This document shows, piece by piece, positions 22,641 to 36,570 of a stretch of DNA of 64,000 nt. A program made the position numbers and the translations under genes. Under the pieces are notes generated by a model that saw nothing but the letters and a program-made list of their open reading frames with translations, was not told the DNA's origin and made no database searches. The DNA lies in the NCBI RefSeq assembly GCF_028476545.1, contig NW_026731689.1, positions 248,001-312,000 of the forward strand. Reading direction: 5' to 3'. Source of the DNA: Physella acuta. Lineage: Eukaryota > Mollusca > Gastropoda > Physidae. Each line of letters begins with the position of its first letter. Positions within the stretch are counted from its first letter, which is position 1.

Positions 22641-23283
22641 CCCAACATCGTCCACGTCACGTGCTTTCAATAACCCTTTAGGTTCGAAACCCCGCTCCAA
22701 GTACGAAACGGCCCCACATTTTTACACTGAAAACATTCCTAGTCATCGAATTCCTACCTTATATTTTTTATCCCTAAGTGAGCACACTAACCTTCCTGTA
22801 GGTAGTCGGTCGCTATGACGTTGTGTACTCACCTAGATGGAAGATTAAGGTAAACTCTAGAACGTCGCTTTACAGTAGACAAATAACTAAAAGGTTAATC
22901 GCCTAGCCCAGTACGATCTCATCGATTAGGTAACCGACGTGTTAGAAGTCTCATCTAACACAAACCCGCCCATATCGATATCGCTCCGCGTCAGACTTGT
23001 CTAATCTCCAATGAAAATCGATTACTTTTAAATTTAATTAAATCCTACTTGAGTCAAATTCAACACTGAATCTGAAACTTCTTCGAATACATGTTTTGAA
23101 AACTTGAATTAAATGTCGATCAATATGATACTATTGTTACATGGTACGTTGGCCGATTATTTAAATTTCTCACTGAGGTGTCTTTTCAATGAGGCTGAGT
23201 TTAGAAAAGTGAGATCTGCCTTTTGAAAAGAATTCATGCAGAAAATGTGAGATTAATTTACGAAATCTTCGCGATACCAAATA

Positions 23284-23291
23284 TATATAAA
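23284..23291 (+). promoter_or_regulatory. TATA box of gene 4
   Basis: TATATAAA lies 64 bp before the ATG at 23355, the same geometry as gene 3 (73-80 bp) and gene 7. Confidence 0.7.
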
Positions 23292-23354
23292 GCTAGGGAT
23301 GGAGGTCTGTGCCTTTAAGAAAGTGGTCGTCTGCTCAAGAATCTACCATCCAAC

Positions 23355-26300
23355 ATGGCTGCCATGTTTCTGGTAGTTATCGCCCTTGCCTGTTCTGGAA
23401 CAGTCTCCGCCGCCCCGCAGTTCTATCATGACGCTCCACCACCACCTGACGCCACGCCACCAACAACCAAAACACCAGTGACCTGCACAGTAAGTTCATT
23501 TTTCTCTTGTTTAGATTTGACATGTGTAGTTTCATGTAGAGTTCAATTTACTAGCCATGTTCCACTAGAGGATGTGGTATACAGATTCGATAAATCGGGG
23601 TAAAATCCCCCCCCCCCACCCTCCACACCGGCACGGCCTTGTAGTTATCTTCCCACAGGTCAGACGGGGGTAAGACGCCCATGAACAATTTTAAAATGTC
23701 CCAACATGCTTTTACCATTATTTTTATTCTCTTATAAAGTTGAACAAATTGTAGGGTAGTATCTAGCCTGATTCAATGGAAATAGATCAATGCTTCATTA
23801 TTAATTTATCAGTGTTGTGTTTAACCTGTGTTTAACCTGTGTTTAACCTGTGTTTAACCTGTGTTTAACCTGTGTTTAATCTGTGTTTAACCTGTGTTTA
23901 ACCTGTGTTTAACCTGTGTTTAACCTGTGTTTAACCTGTGTTTAACCTGTGTTTAACATGTTGTACAAAATATCTCAACAAGCCCTTCCTGCATGTTGAA
24001 TAAATAGAGTTAATAAGGTTATTTCCCTTGCTTTTGTGCAGAAATATGAAATAAATTTTTTATTAGACATACTTTGTATTATGCAACGGAGTGAAAAATC
24101 ATTTAAAGTTTCAATTAGTTGTATGCTGTAGTTAAGTACCTATCCAACAAAAATAAAATAGGTGTAAAATTTAAATATTTATTTTTGTTTCCACTTGTAA
24201 TTCAAGACAATGTTTGTATGTATTTGCTGTACTATGATGTATAAATAAAATTTCATTCTCGTACTAAAAGATAAAATGATTAAGTAGTAAAAGATATTTA
24301 GTAACGTAGATGGTTAGGGAGGGAGGGGGGTGGTCTGATCAAATCCTAAATATACGTTTTCTGTTATTGATTCAAGCAATAAATCTGTGGAGAGTTTACC
24401 GCAGTTGTTAGTTATTCACGACGTGTCAAGAAAATGAAAACGTTGTAATTTTACTGTTTGAATGGACTAGCTGGTCAGAGCACACAAGAAATCTAAAGAT
24501 CATTTGTTTAAAAAAAGGGCTGTCTTATAAAGTAGCGACACACTCGAATACAACTACATGTCATACAATTGTGGTGCTAAATAAATATAGAAACAAAACT
24601 GATGAAGGATTAAAGTATGGTAAAGAAAGTAACAGTTATAAAATTATCGTGGCAATTCTGCACTTTCATTCTCATAACGTGAATTTTTCTTCGAGGGGAG
24701 ATGAGGGGGGATGAGGGGGTAAATGACATGGCTCTACAGTAAGCAAACGTTCAACATTGAAGGAGATCTGACTTGAACTGTAAGATAAATAATACAACCA
24801 ATTCAACAGAGAGAGAGGGAGAGAGAGAGAGAGATGCTAGTATCTGATGTAAGTGGGTGACAACCTTATTTTGTAAGGATAACAAGCAAGCGAGACAACT
24901 CTGGGTTAAAACTATTTCCCTGCTACTGAAAACATTCTCTGGAAAATACATCGGTGTTAGAATTATTTCCCTTTGCTGCAATAGTGTCCTGAAAGGGAAA
25001 TGACTTTGTATTTACAACTAAAACTGCCAAGGTGATTAAGGTTCTGTGTTATTAATAATCAAGTATCGGAATACCGTTCGACTGCTAACCTGAAAGTCTC
25101 GAGTCCATCCAGCTCTTATGGGTACCTGACTCATATTAAAGGCAGGTCGGCTAGGCTGGGCTGACCATAATATCCCTTCATATGTCGCGGTCAGTGAAAC
25201 AGGTCAACTCTACTTCACCTGCCTCATGGACCATACGATTCTAACAGGTACTTTACTTTTGCGTCCCCTACTACCTACAGAAAACACATTTCAACAGATT
25301 ACCTAGTACAATCTAAAGTTCTAGCGTAACGCTTATGGACATAGTTACTCTACTCAGGTAGGCTATAAAGTTTTTTTTTAAATATTAAAATTGTACACGC
25401 CACTAATTTCTAGTTGGGTACATTTATTTTTCCCCTAAGATACCCCCCACCGACCCGTGCCAGCAATGTGTGTGCTACAGTGGTGAGTGCTTCACCCTTG
25501 TTGTCGACTGTGCTAGAAGCCAGTGTGTCAATGCTGTGAAGGTAGCTGGTCAGTGCTGCGACACCTGTCCTGATGGTCAGTCCTAGAGTTTTCTTACATT
25601 ATATAAACATCTTAACTCTAAACTACTCATGGTAATAACAATACTAAAAAATATTCATTCATATTCAATTCATTTAGCTAAACAATCTTCATAATATTAT
25701 CCATACATATTTACTCAAAGAAATCCTTTAAAAATTAACCCATATCGTTGGTAAAATGACCTAGTTGTGTTAAAGTTCTATGAATAAAGACACCACTTCT
25801 GTGTCATTATCTAATTAGAGTTTAATTCAATCCTTATTCAACTATCTGTTGAAACTCAAGTGCAGATGGAGTAGAGTCAATCTAGGCTGTTCTAACTATT
25901 TGTTTTTCGGCGATGTACTCACGTTGAAAATTAAACATACACTCATTAACCTCTAATATAATTAGCGTTAAAAATATTCCTTGTCACGATACAGGTCCCA
26001 ATTGTCAAGCCCCAGATGGTGACGTCATCAGCTTTGGTCAGAACAGGACACTGGGGGATGGGCGCGTCTGCTGGTGTCAGCAATCTAACGATGGGTGGGG
26101 GGAGATCAAAACTGTATGCAATCCTGCTCTACCCTCAAGCAACCGGCAGCCTCTAAATGGAACTTATCCACAACCACCACCACCACAAAATGGAACATAC
26201 CAACAACCACCACCACCACCACAAAATGGTACATACTCACAACCACCACCACAAAATGGTACATACCCACAATCACCACCACCACAAAACGGTACGTACC

Positions 26301-27340
26301 CACCACCACCACCACAAAATGGTACATACCAACAACCACCACCACCACCACAAAATGGTACATACCCACAACTACCACCACAAAATGGTACATACCCACA
26401 ACTACCACCACAAAATGGTACATACCCACAACCACCACCACAAAACGGTACGTACCCACAACCACCACCACCACCACAAAATGGTACATACCAACAACCA
26501 CCACCACCACCACAAAATGGTACATACCCACAACCACCACCACAAAACGGTACGTACCCACAACCACCACCACCACCACAAAACGGTACGTACCCACAAC
26601 CACCACCACCACCACAAAATGGTACATACCCACAACCACCACCACCACAAAATGGTACATACCCACAACCACCACCACCACAAAATGGTACATATCCACA
26701 ACCACCACCACCACAAAATGGTACATACCCACAACCACCACCACCACAAAATGGTACATACCCACAACCACCACCACCACAAAATGGTACATACCCACAA
26801 CCACCACCACCACCACAAAATGGTACCTACCAACCACCACCACAACAATATGGTATAAACCCACAACCACCACCACAAAATGGTACCTACCCACAACCAC
26901 CTCCACAAAATGATACATACCAACCACCACCACCACAAAATGGTACATACCCACAACCACCACCACCACAAAATGGTACAAACCCACAACCACCACCACA
27001 AAATGGTATATACCCACAACCACCACCACCGCCACCACAAAATAGTACATACCCACAACCACCACCACAAAATGGTACATACCCACAACCACCACCACAA
27101 AATGGTACATACCCTCAACCAACAACAACTGTAAAACCAGCTGCTACGACCACCACAAAACCACCACCCACCACCACTACCAAGACAACCACTACGACTA
27201 AACCAACTACACCTAAACCAACAACCACGACCAAACCAACAACAACAACCACGCAAAAACCAACAACCACCACAACTAAGAAACCAACCCCCACAACCAC
27301 AACAAAACTGCCTCCCCCAAAACCAGTGGCTAGAAGATAA
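23355..27340 (+). CDS. Gene 4: secreted VWC protein with a PQNGTY-repeat glycoprotein tail
   Basis: Exons 23355-23489, 25440-25575 and 25995-27340 give 538 residues. Exon 1 has a signal peptide (MAAMFLVVIALACSGTVSAA) and a short Pro/Thr neck ending TCT. Exon 2 is a full VWC: PCQQCVC, GEC, VDC, SQC, GQCCDTC. Exon 3 opens with a half-VWC (GPNCQAPDGDVISFG, DGRVCWCQQ, VCNP). It then runs for about 320 residues as (P)nQNGTY(P)Q repeats with 28 N-x-T sequons, and ends in a Thr/Lys/Pro-rich tail and PKPVARR-stop. The frame is fixed by the phase-1 junction and by the cysteine module just before the repeat; all unit length changes are multiples of 3. AATAAA is at 27459. This would be a heavily glycosylated, extended, Tyr-rich chain, reminiscent of adhesive, mucus or matrix proteins; the role is inferred. 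Confidence 0.85.
23812..23957. repeat. 11-bp array (TGTTTAACCTG)n
   Basis: About 13 units lie in intron 1 of gene 4, some 320 bp from the donor and so not touching the exon. Confidence 0.95.
25076..25256 (+). mobile_element. SINE copy, 5' truncated
   Basis: It matches the SINE body (GAGTCCATCCAGCTCTTATG, GGTACCTGACTCA, AGGCAGGTCGGC, CTCTACTTCACCTG), with only the B-box side of the tRNA head. It lies in intron 1 of gene 4. Confidence 0.65.
26155..27121 (+). repeat. Coding repeat of gene 4 (PPPQNGTYPQ)
   Basis: Units of CCACAAAATGGTACATACCC with a variable number of CCA codons. Unit edges stay in codon register throughout. Three other frames are also open (TTTTTKWYIP, HHHHKMVHTHN, and VVVVVGMYHF on the minus strand), but none connects to a splice junction or a signal peptide. 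Confidence 0.93.
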
Positions 27341-27654
27341 TCCACACGCACAAAAAAAAAATGTTGTTGCTGTCTTCTTGTAAGACTCCTATTCATTTTT
27401 CATTGATTCTATCAAGCAGTGATGCTAGGATCAACAGGAAATTGTAATACGTACTTAAAATAAAATTCATTTTAATATCTGTGAAACTGTCAAATTACTT
27501 TTCATTTCAAAGATTAAACTTACTTAAAAAGTATGCTGTATCTTTATAAAACTTGTTTACTTTGTTTATATTTGTGTGAATCTGAAGACAAACTACATGT
27601 TGTTACTGAGCAGAAAGTAGGAAATTTTTTTTTTTAATGAACACTAAAAGTAAA

Positions 27655-27890
27655 GAGAAATCATGTATGTGTGCGTCTCGTGTGTTTGTGGCCGTGTGTG
27701 TGTGTGTGTGTGTGTGTGTGTCTGACACTGTGTGTGTGACATAAATCCCGAACGCAGTGATACACTCACCTTTACCTTGAGAGCGTATGTCTAAGATCAA
27801 TGCTGACTTGACTTAAACATTGCACGATGAGTGGGCTGGCTAATCCGTTTGCGTGTAAGCGGGGTGGGGGTGGGGGTGGGGGGGGTAGGA
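27655..27890. repeat. (TG)n tract and a G-run
   Basis: (TG)n at about 27693-27740 is followed at 27858-27888 by GGGGTGGGGGTGGGGGTGGG. The G-run could form a G-quadruplex. Both lie downstream of gene 4. Confidence 0.8.
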
Positions 27891-28299
27891 GAAGTGAGTC
27901 TAACAGCTGACTTACCTTATTCCAAACCCCATCACATTATGAAATACGTTCACGGGTTAGGGTTAAATCGTAACATTTTACAATTATAAATAATCGACAT
28001 CGATTATCAAGGATATATGAATTACTGAATTCAATACTAGTTGAGTAAACTAAGTTCAAATTATACCTAAAGAAAAAGGAACTCACCCCCACCTCCATTT
28101 TCCCCAGCTGTCGACATCGTGATTTGAAGTTGTATTTGACAAAAATCTTCTATGTTAAAAATAACGGATTTATTCGAGAAAGAATTTGTGATTATAGTTT
28201 TCATATATTTTTTTAAGAAATCAAACTTTTTACATTACATTTTTGTAATGTTTTAATTGCGTAACGCTAAAATAATGTAATATTACAGAGTTTTAATAC

Positions 28300-28640
28300 T
28301 AAAATTTATTCCAATTTATTTATTTATTCAATAACGTCTGGCCATTTCTTTAAAACATAATCACAAAATTTTAATACAAATAAAACTGAGTAGTAAAGAC
28401 ATGGCAGTGACATAGCATTAAAAAATTTGGAATAAAGAAATTATTATTATTATAATACACAATAAGATAGAATTAGAATATAATAGATGAATAAGGAATG
28501 TAGCTATGAGTCAGTTAAGGAGGGCATTAAATAGTTGTTGTTTCAGTTTGGTTTTTAATAGATTTTCAGATATAGATAGTTTAATTTTATTAGGAAGAGT
28601 GTTCCACAAAGCTAAGTTATTTTAAAAAGTTGTATTTGGG
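28300..28640 (-). mobile_element. LINE 3' end, minus strand
   Basis: On the minus strand 28520-28625 reads LWNTLPNKIKLSISENLLKT and then KLKQQLFNALLN-stop. This is the typical C-terminus of CR1-like non-LTR reverse transcriptases (WNxLP..I...S...FK..LK..LF). It is followed by an A/T-rich 3' tail. The rest of the element is absent. Confidence 0.65.
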
Positions 28641-29596
28641 ATTGGTAAACTAAGATGTCGTGTAGAGTATTTTACATTTTAGTAATGTTCAGCATGATGT
28701 TACATTAATGTAAGTTACGGTGGTGGAATGTTACGGTTTTGTAACTTTATTTGTTACACGTTACAGTATAGAAGAGACCCGATCAATAAACGTTTGGCTT
28801 AAAGTTGAAACTAGCAGCAGCTGATGTAAGCTCAACAAGCCGATGTTATTTATACAGTTGAATCTCATTAAGGAAAGGCAAGGTTTCTATACTTGTTTAT
28901 GCTTGAGTTAAGTTGTGTAACAACCTGGAAACATACTTGACAACATCTGCTGTTGTTGGTCTGTTAGTCAAGTATTTGTTAACCCCCTATGCATCAAATT
29001 CTCGCACGTGTGATTTTAACATTTTTTTGCTACGGGAATAACTGAAAAAAATCGTGAATTGTTCTAGTGCGAATCAGATTTGTTTGCGTTGTGTGTTCTG
29101 ACACAGTTATGTAGTGGTCAATGTTAACATGGGACCACTGGTCAATGGTGACAAATATACTGGTCAATAATAAAATCTGACTACCGGTCAATTACAAAAT
29201 TTGACAATTTGTCTAGGATGTCAGCTGAGATGTGTTTTATTGTGTAGCTTTTAAAATGGAATGATTCAACAGACACACCGTTTTCCAACGGAAAAAAAAG
29301 GCAGTCTAGTATACTTAAAAATAAACTGATAATCAGTAGCAGGTTGCTAACTAAAACATACCTAATCCTTCATCGATTAGAAAAAGCCTGCATCTCTTGT
29401 GTTGTTCTACCATAAAACAAAGTATTAACAAAATAGTCTTGTATTTGCTCAGCATAAAACATGACGTAGCCTGCATAATTACATAATTAAATTTTCGCAA
29501 TTTTGAAGTCACGACTGTTTTTTTTTTTAAATAGTAGAAAGTAATGTAGTCCTGTAATTTGATGCTGATGTATGTAAATTGAAAAGTGAAGAACAT
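28641..29596. other. Intergenic DNA upstream of gene 5
   Basis: From 29240 to the gene 5 start, the sequence is a diverged copy of 33390-33800 upstream of gene 6 (shared GGAATGATTCAACAGACACA). The remainder shows no feature. Confidence 0.6.
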
Positions 29597-29604
29597 TATA
29601 AATA
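29597..29604 (+). promoter_or_regulatory. TATA box of gene 5
   Basis: TATAAATA lies 80 bp before the ATG. The matching site in gene 6 (about 33721) reads TACAAATA, so that copy has a weakened TATA. Confidence 0.65.
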
Positions 29605-29676
29605 CCTCGGCAACATATTGAGTCCTGTGTTTTTCGCTGTAGATTTTCTCCAAGCTTCTAGAGTAGATCTAGCAAA

Positions 29677-30484
29677 ATGTCCAAGTTTATTCTTCTACTG
29701 GCTGTCATCGCTGTCATGACGTCACGCTGGTCACTTGCCTCACCTGTACCGGACAGTTCAGACAGTTCAAACAGTTCAGACTCTGATGAGGATAAAGGTA
29801 TTTGGTGTTGTGGTCCGTGTATTTGGTGTTGTGGTCCGTGTATCTGGTGTTGTGGTCTGTGTTTTCTGGTGTTGTGGTCAGTGCATTTAAATATGTTAAT
29901 TGTGGATTCACATTTAGTCCAGGTATTTACCAGTGACAGCTGTGGTAGATATGTGTATTAACAATGTTGTTCAGGTATTCACATGTGGTCCAGGTACTCA
30001 CCTGCGATCTTTGTATTTAACTGTGACCAAGGCTTTTACCTATGGTCTAGATGATACTATTACAAAAGGTGATAGGATTACCTACTCTGGTGTCCTTTCG
30101 GCAGCTCCTGCGATACTGCTGATTCCAAGCTGTACAGGTAACGTCCTGTCCCTTGGGTCCATTAGCTGTGTGGAGAGAGGGGGGGGGGTCAGATGCATGG
30201 ACGAAATCTGACTCTCCTCATCTTACCGCCCAGACTTTGTGCATGGATTTCCAATGCGCAATCCTCCAATGTTATATTGGACTATTGAGCCATATTATTA
30301 GGTATCTCTAAGCTTCACGTTGCTGAGCTTGTGTAAGCGCCAAAGTTTACGAGTAACCCGAATCATAACAATATCTGCAGACTGTGTTATTGATGACGTG
30401 GTGATTCCAGTGGGCAGTGACTACCATTTCCTGGACGGCAAATACTGCTCATGCCAGGAGGAAGGTTATCAATGCCTGCTATAA
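29677..30484 (+). CDS. Gene 5: minimal secreted half-VWC peptide (proximal last exon)
   Basis: Exon 1 starts at 29677 (MSKFILLLAVIAVMTSRWSL, cleaved near SLAS|PVP) and has an acidic Ser/Asp stretch DSSDSSNSSDSDEDK. The first phase-1 donor is after 29797 (AAAG|GTATTT, a weak site). The last exon 30381-30484 reads DCVIDDVVIPVGSDYHF, KYCSCQEE and QCLL-stop, joining in phase 1 to give 74 residues. AATAAA is at 30527. There is no VWC exon; the phase-1 end of exon 1 fits a gene that lost the phase 0-to-1 exon. The exon 1 boundary is uncertain: the frame continues through three IWCCGPC-type heptads, each ending in another in-phase donor-like site. Confidence 0.6.
29798..29880 (+). repeat. 21-bp in-frame array at the gene 5 donor
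   Basis: GTATTTGGTGTTGTGGTCCG plus T is repeated about three times, starting exactly at the putative donor. Each unit adds seven codons (IWCCGPC) without a stop and keeps the donor phase, so alternative donor use would vary the cysteine content of the peptide. Confidence 0.75.
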
Positions 30485-30785
30485 CCAACACAAAAGCCTC
30501 TCCACTTGTCGTTATAACGATAACAAAATAAACTTAACATTGCAGCCTACCACCGACTTGATGTTGTTATGTTGTAGAAGATCTCGAAAGTTTCATCTCA
30601 CTCGTCATGTTCTGGATAGGTATACATGTCTATAAAGATTTGTCGAAACTCCTTCTTCTGATTCGTTCGTCAGTGTAATATTATAGGGTAGGCTATTTAC
30701 TCTAGCACATGTTTAGAGTGACAATATGTACCTGTTTGATCCGACTTCAGCTAGCTTTTCTTTCTGGTTCTGATTGCATACATGT

Positions 30786-30846
30786 TTTTTTCCAGACATC
30801 TCTTTGGTGGGGGGGGGGGGGGGGCAAAAAAGTCTGGAAAAACAGG
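30786..30846 (+). mobile_element. Short MITE remnant with a poly-G run
   Basis: TTTTTTCCAGACATCTCTTT, a poly-G run, then AAGTCTGGAAAAAC. It resembles a shrunken copy of the MITE at 54686-54918. Confidence 0.4.
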
Positions 30847-31169
30847 GGTGGCATAGCATTAGTCAACCCAAGAACAAACAGTAGTTGTTTGAGTTTCGGG
30901 TTTCCTTTCCTAAATGGGTTGCTGTCCCCATCTGACCAGCTTCATCTAGATGTGAGTTCGGAGTAAGCTGTAAGTGCTAGGTAAGGTTTAAGTAGTAAAA
31001 AAACAGTAACTAGCATCCTACAGTCTATGATTTCCATCCAGAAACTGACTAGCGCTGATAGCAGCAGAAATCATTAAACATATGTTTCATAAACTCATAA
31101 AAAGTGCTCATCACGTCCTTAACATAATATCAAACTCAGACATAAGCAAACAAACACAGAAACACACTA

Positions 31170-31185
31170 ACACCAGCACCCACAG

Positions 31186-31257
<72 letters not shown>

Positions 31258-31258
31258 A
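31170..31258. repeat. (CA)n(TA)n microsatellite
   Basis: It corresponds to the one at 35915-36068 in gene 6; both lie in the last intron of the duplicated unit. Confidence 0.95.
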
Positions 31259-31383
31259 TATCAACTTGGCTTAATGATTATACTTAATTAATAATACAGA
31301 CATAGCAGGTAGCAGCTATTTCAATAACTTTAACTCTCCCCCCTCACTCTTCAGCGTCCATTGTGTTGATCAAACCAAATACC

Positions 31384-31945
31384 TCAACACATTTTCACGT
31401 GTGTTGTGTGTTGTCGTGTTGTGTGTTGTCGTGATGTGTTGTCGTGTTGTGTGTTGACGTATTGTGTGTTGTCGTGTTGTGTGTTGTCGTGATGTGTGTT
31501 GTGTTGTCGTGTTGTTGTGTAACCGTGTTGTGTGTTGACGTATTGTGTGTTGTCCTGTTGTGTGTTGTCGTGATGTGTGTTGTGTTGTCGTGTTGTTGTG
31601 TAACCGTGTTGTGTGTTGTCGTGATGTGTGTTGTCGTGTTGTTGTGTTGTGTGTTGTCGTGTTGTGTGTTGTCGTGTTGTGTGTTGTCGTGTTGTGTATT
31701 GTCGTGTTGTATATTGTCGTGTTGTGTATTGTCGTGTTGTGTTGTGTATTGTCGTGATGTGTGTTGTCGTGTTGTTGTGTTGTGTGTTATCGTGTTGTAT
31801 ATTGTCGTGTTGTGTATTGTCGTGTTGTGTATTGTCGTGTTGTGTGTTGTCGTGTTGTTGTGTTGTGTGTTGTCGTGTCGTGATGTGTCGTGTTGTGTGT
31901 TGTCGTGTTGTGTGTTGTCGTCTTGTGTGTTGTGTGTAGTCATCT
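31384..31945 (+). repeat. GTGTTGTCGTGTT array before the distal exon of gene 5
   Basis: Variable 13-15 bp units expand what in gene 6 is only a few copies (36208-36250). The array ends about 25 bp before the acceptor at 31971. Open frames on it (CVVVLCV) are artefacts. Confidence 0.9.
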
Positions 31946-31971
31946 CACCTGACCTATTGTTTAACTTTCAG

Positions 31972-32081
31972 CCGGATGTGTGGTCTATGGTGTCTTCATC
32001 CCCGTGGGAGGGCGGCACGTCTTTGATGACGGCATGTACTGTAACTGTGAATCCACGACTGCATTCAGCTGTGTGCTGTAG
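31972..32081 (+). CDS. Distal alternative last exon of gene 5 (half-VWC)
   Basis: The acceptor TTTCAG is followed by a phase-1 exon encoding AGCVVYGVFIPVGGRHVF, DDGMYCNCES and FSCVL-stop, then AATAAA at 32111. Its position and sequence match the only last exon of gene 6, so it is probably the ancestral one. Joined to 29677-29797 it gives 76 residues. No other exon 1 was found between 30485 and 31971. Confidence 0.7.
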
Positions 32082-32116
32082 ACAGTCAACAAGTCAGCTC
32101 TTGTGCATTCAATAAA

Positions 32117-32539
32117 CCCTTCTTAAAATCATGTGTTTTCATTCTTTCAAAAATGTGTTAAAGACAGGTATAGCGTGTTGTGTTGTGTTTACATAGCTTT
32201 ACAGCAACGTAAATTTTATTTAAAAAAAACTGTTTTTAAACACATTTGATTTTAACATCGTAGTTGGTTTAGAGTTGATTTTCTAAACATGAACTCAATA
32301 TTTTAAAAATCCTAGCTCTGTGTGTTTGCAGATTTAGTGGGTGAAAAGTATTGTATTTGTAATTACTTTCAAAAGTTGTTAAGACTTTTTAAAATAATTT
32401 TAACCAATAACTAGAAGACGAAATGGACATAATTTTGTGTTTGGTTTTTGTCAACAAAATTGATCTTGTCCATCTCAATCAATGGGAACGATACCAGTAA
32501 AGAATAATTTAATGGCCGAGTCTAATAAATAGTGTCAGG
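32117..32539. other. Intergenic DNA, nothing recognised
   Basis: No exon or mobile element is seen between the distal exon of gene 5 and the next conserved upstream block. Confidence 0.4.
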
Positions 32540-32710
32540 AAATAAAACCAAGAAATTACACACTCAACAAACCACAAACCAAACAACAAACAAAAACCAC
32601 AAACAAAGCCACACAACTAACTACAAACAAACATTTTAAAACCAACCCACAAACACCACCACAAACCAACCAAACAACCAACAAAGAAACCACCAAAACA
32701 AAACCACAGT

Positions 32711-33030
32711 TACCCGTGAAAAAGTTGGTACACAAAAACTGTTAAACAATATTTAAAAAATCAATTTTTCATTTCAATAAATTATATTATGAACCACCAC
32801 GCCAATCAAGTCTTTAATCTGCTTTCTCTTACGTTCGTCATTCCCTCAATCCCTGCGATAATCCTTTAGCCATGACGTGTTATAAAAAAGCTAAATACAG
32901 AAAATCAAATATGCTTTAATCAAAGCTAATTTTATTGTAGTGGAAAGAACAAATGATCTTTGGATAGCCATGCAGCTAAACGTGTGGTCACACCTGGTTC
33001 ATGCATAGCTTCAAATATCAATTATCTTTA
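32711..33030 (+). promoter_or_regulatory. Conserved upstream block, copy 2
   Basis: GGACCACCACGCCAATCA, CTTACGTTCGTCATTCCCTC, TTAGCCATGACGTGTTATAA and CAAAGCTAATTTTATTGTAG match the blocks of genes 7 and 8. No gene-7-type exon 1 follows; the next gene (6) has its own, different promoter region. It may be a remnant of a lost locus. It is preceded by a CAAACCA-rich tract at 32540-32710. Confidence 0.55.
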
Positions 33031-33800
33031 TTTCCATCATCTCGGAAACACCCAAAGCTTACAATCAGCTTTAGAAGTTACACAGATATATTTTCGTGAC
33101 CTACTTCTTTGTTACATTTGGCTGTTTATCTAAGTTCGTAGGTTTTTAACACAAAAAAGCCTACTAATTTTTTTTTATTATACAACGCCCACCATATTTT
33201 CAGCAATTGTTCATCATGCAAAAATAAAACTTTTGTCACAAGGAAATTTTGATGGTTTTGATAGAAAAAACGTATATGGTAAATAATACGCAAATTGTGA
33301 AACATTTGAAGACTAAAATGGGTAGGTTTTTTAGACCTTGTAAATTTTTTACTATTAGCTATTTCAAAAAGTTGCAGCGATTGATTTGGAATGATTCAAC
33401 AGACACACCGTTTTCCAATGAGAAACCGGTAGTCGAGTATACACAAAACTAAACTGATATTCAGGAACAGGTTATTAATTAAAACTTACCTAATCCTTTA
33501 TCGATTAGAAAACAGCCTGCATTTCGTGTTTTGTTCCACCACAAATAAAGCATTATCAAACTAGTATTTTATTTGCTCAGCATAAAACTTGACACAGCTT
33601 GCATAGTTACATAATTAAATTTTCGCAATTTGTAAGATGTGACTTATTTTTTTAAATTGTAGAAGATTACACATTCCTGTAATTTGATGCTGGTATATGT
33701 TGATTGAAACTTGGAGAACATTACAAATATCTCGGCAACTTTTAAGTCCTGTGTTTTTCACTGTAGATTTTCTCCAAGCTTCTAGAGTAGATTTAGCAAA

Positions 33801-36388
<2,588 letters not shown>

Positions 36389-36570
36389 TCGGCTCAAGTC
36401 ACCATTTGAGGATTCAATAAATACTTCATAATATAATGTGTTTTCTATTCATTTAAGCATGTGGTAAAGATAGATATAGATTGCTGTGGTATGAATACAT
36501 TCCTTCACAGTAAAAACACTGTGTTAATAAAACATGTGATTTAAATAAACCGGGAGTGATCTCCCCTAAA

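Noticed and set aside
26095-27256. Thr/Lys/Trp, His-rich and Val-Gly/Trp-rich frames over the gene 4 repeat
   Set aside because: Splice phase from exon 2 and the cysteine module at 25995-26130 fix a different frame, which is open to a stop at 27338.
31395-32115. CVVVLCV and HNTTTHNT frames of up to 223 residues
   Set aside because: They are translations of the GTGTTGTC simple repeat. The real exon at 31972 is in another frame.
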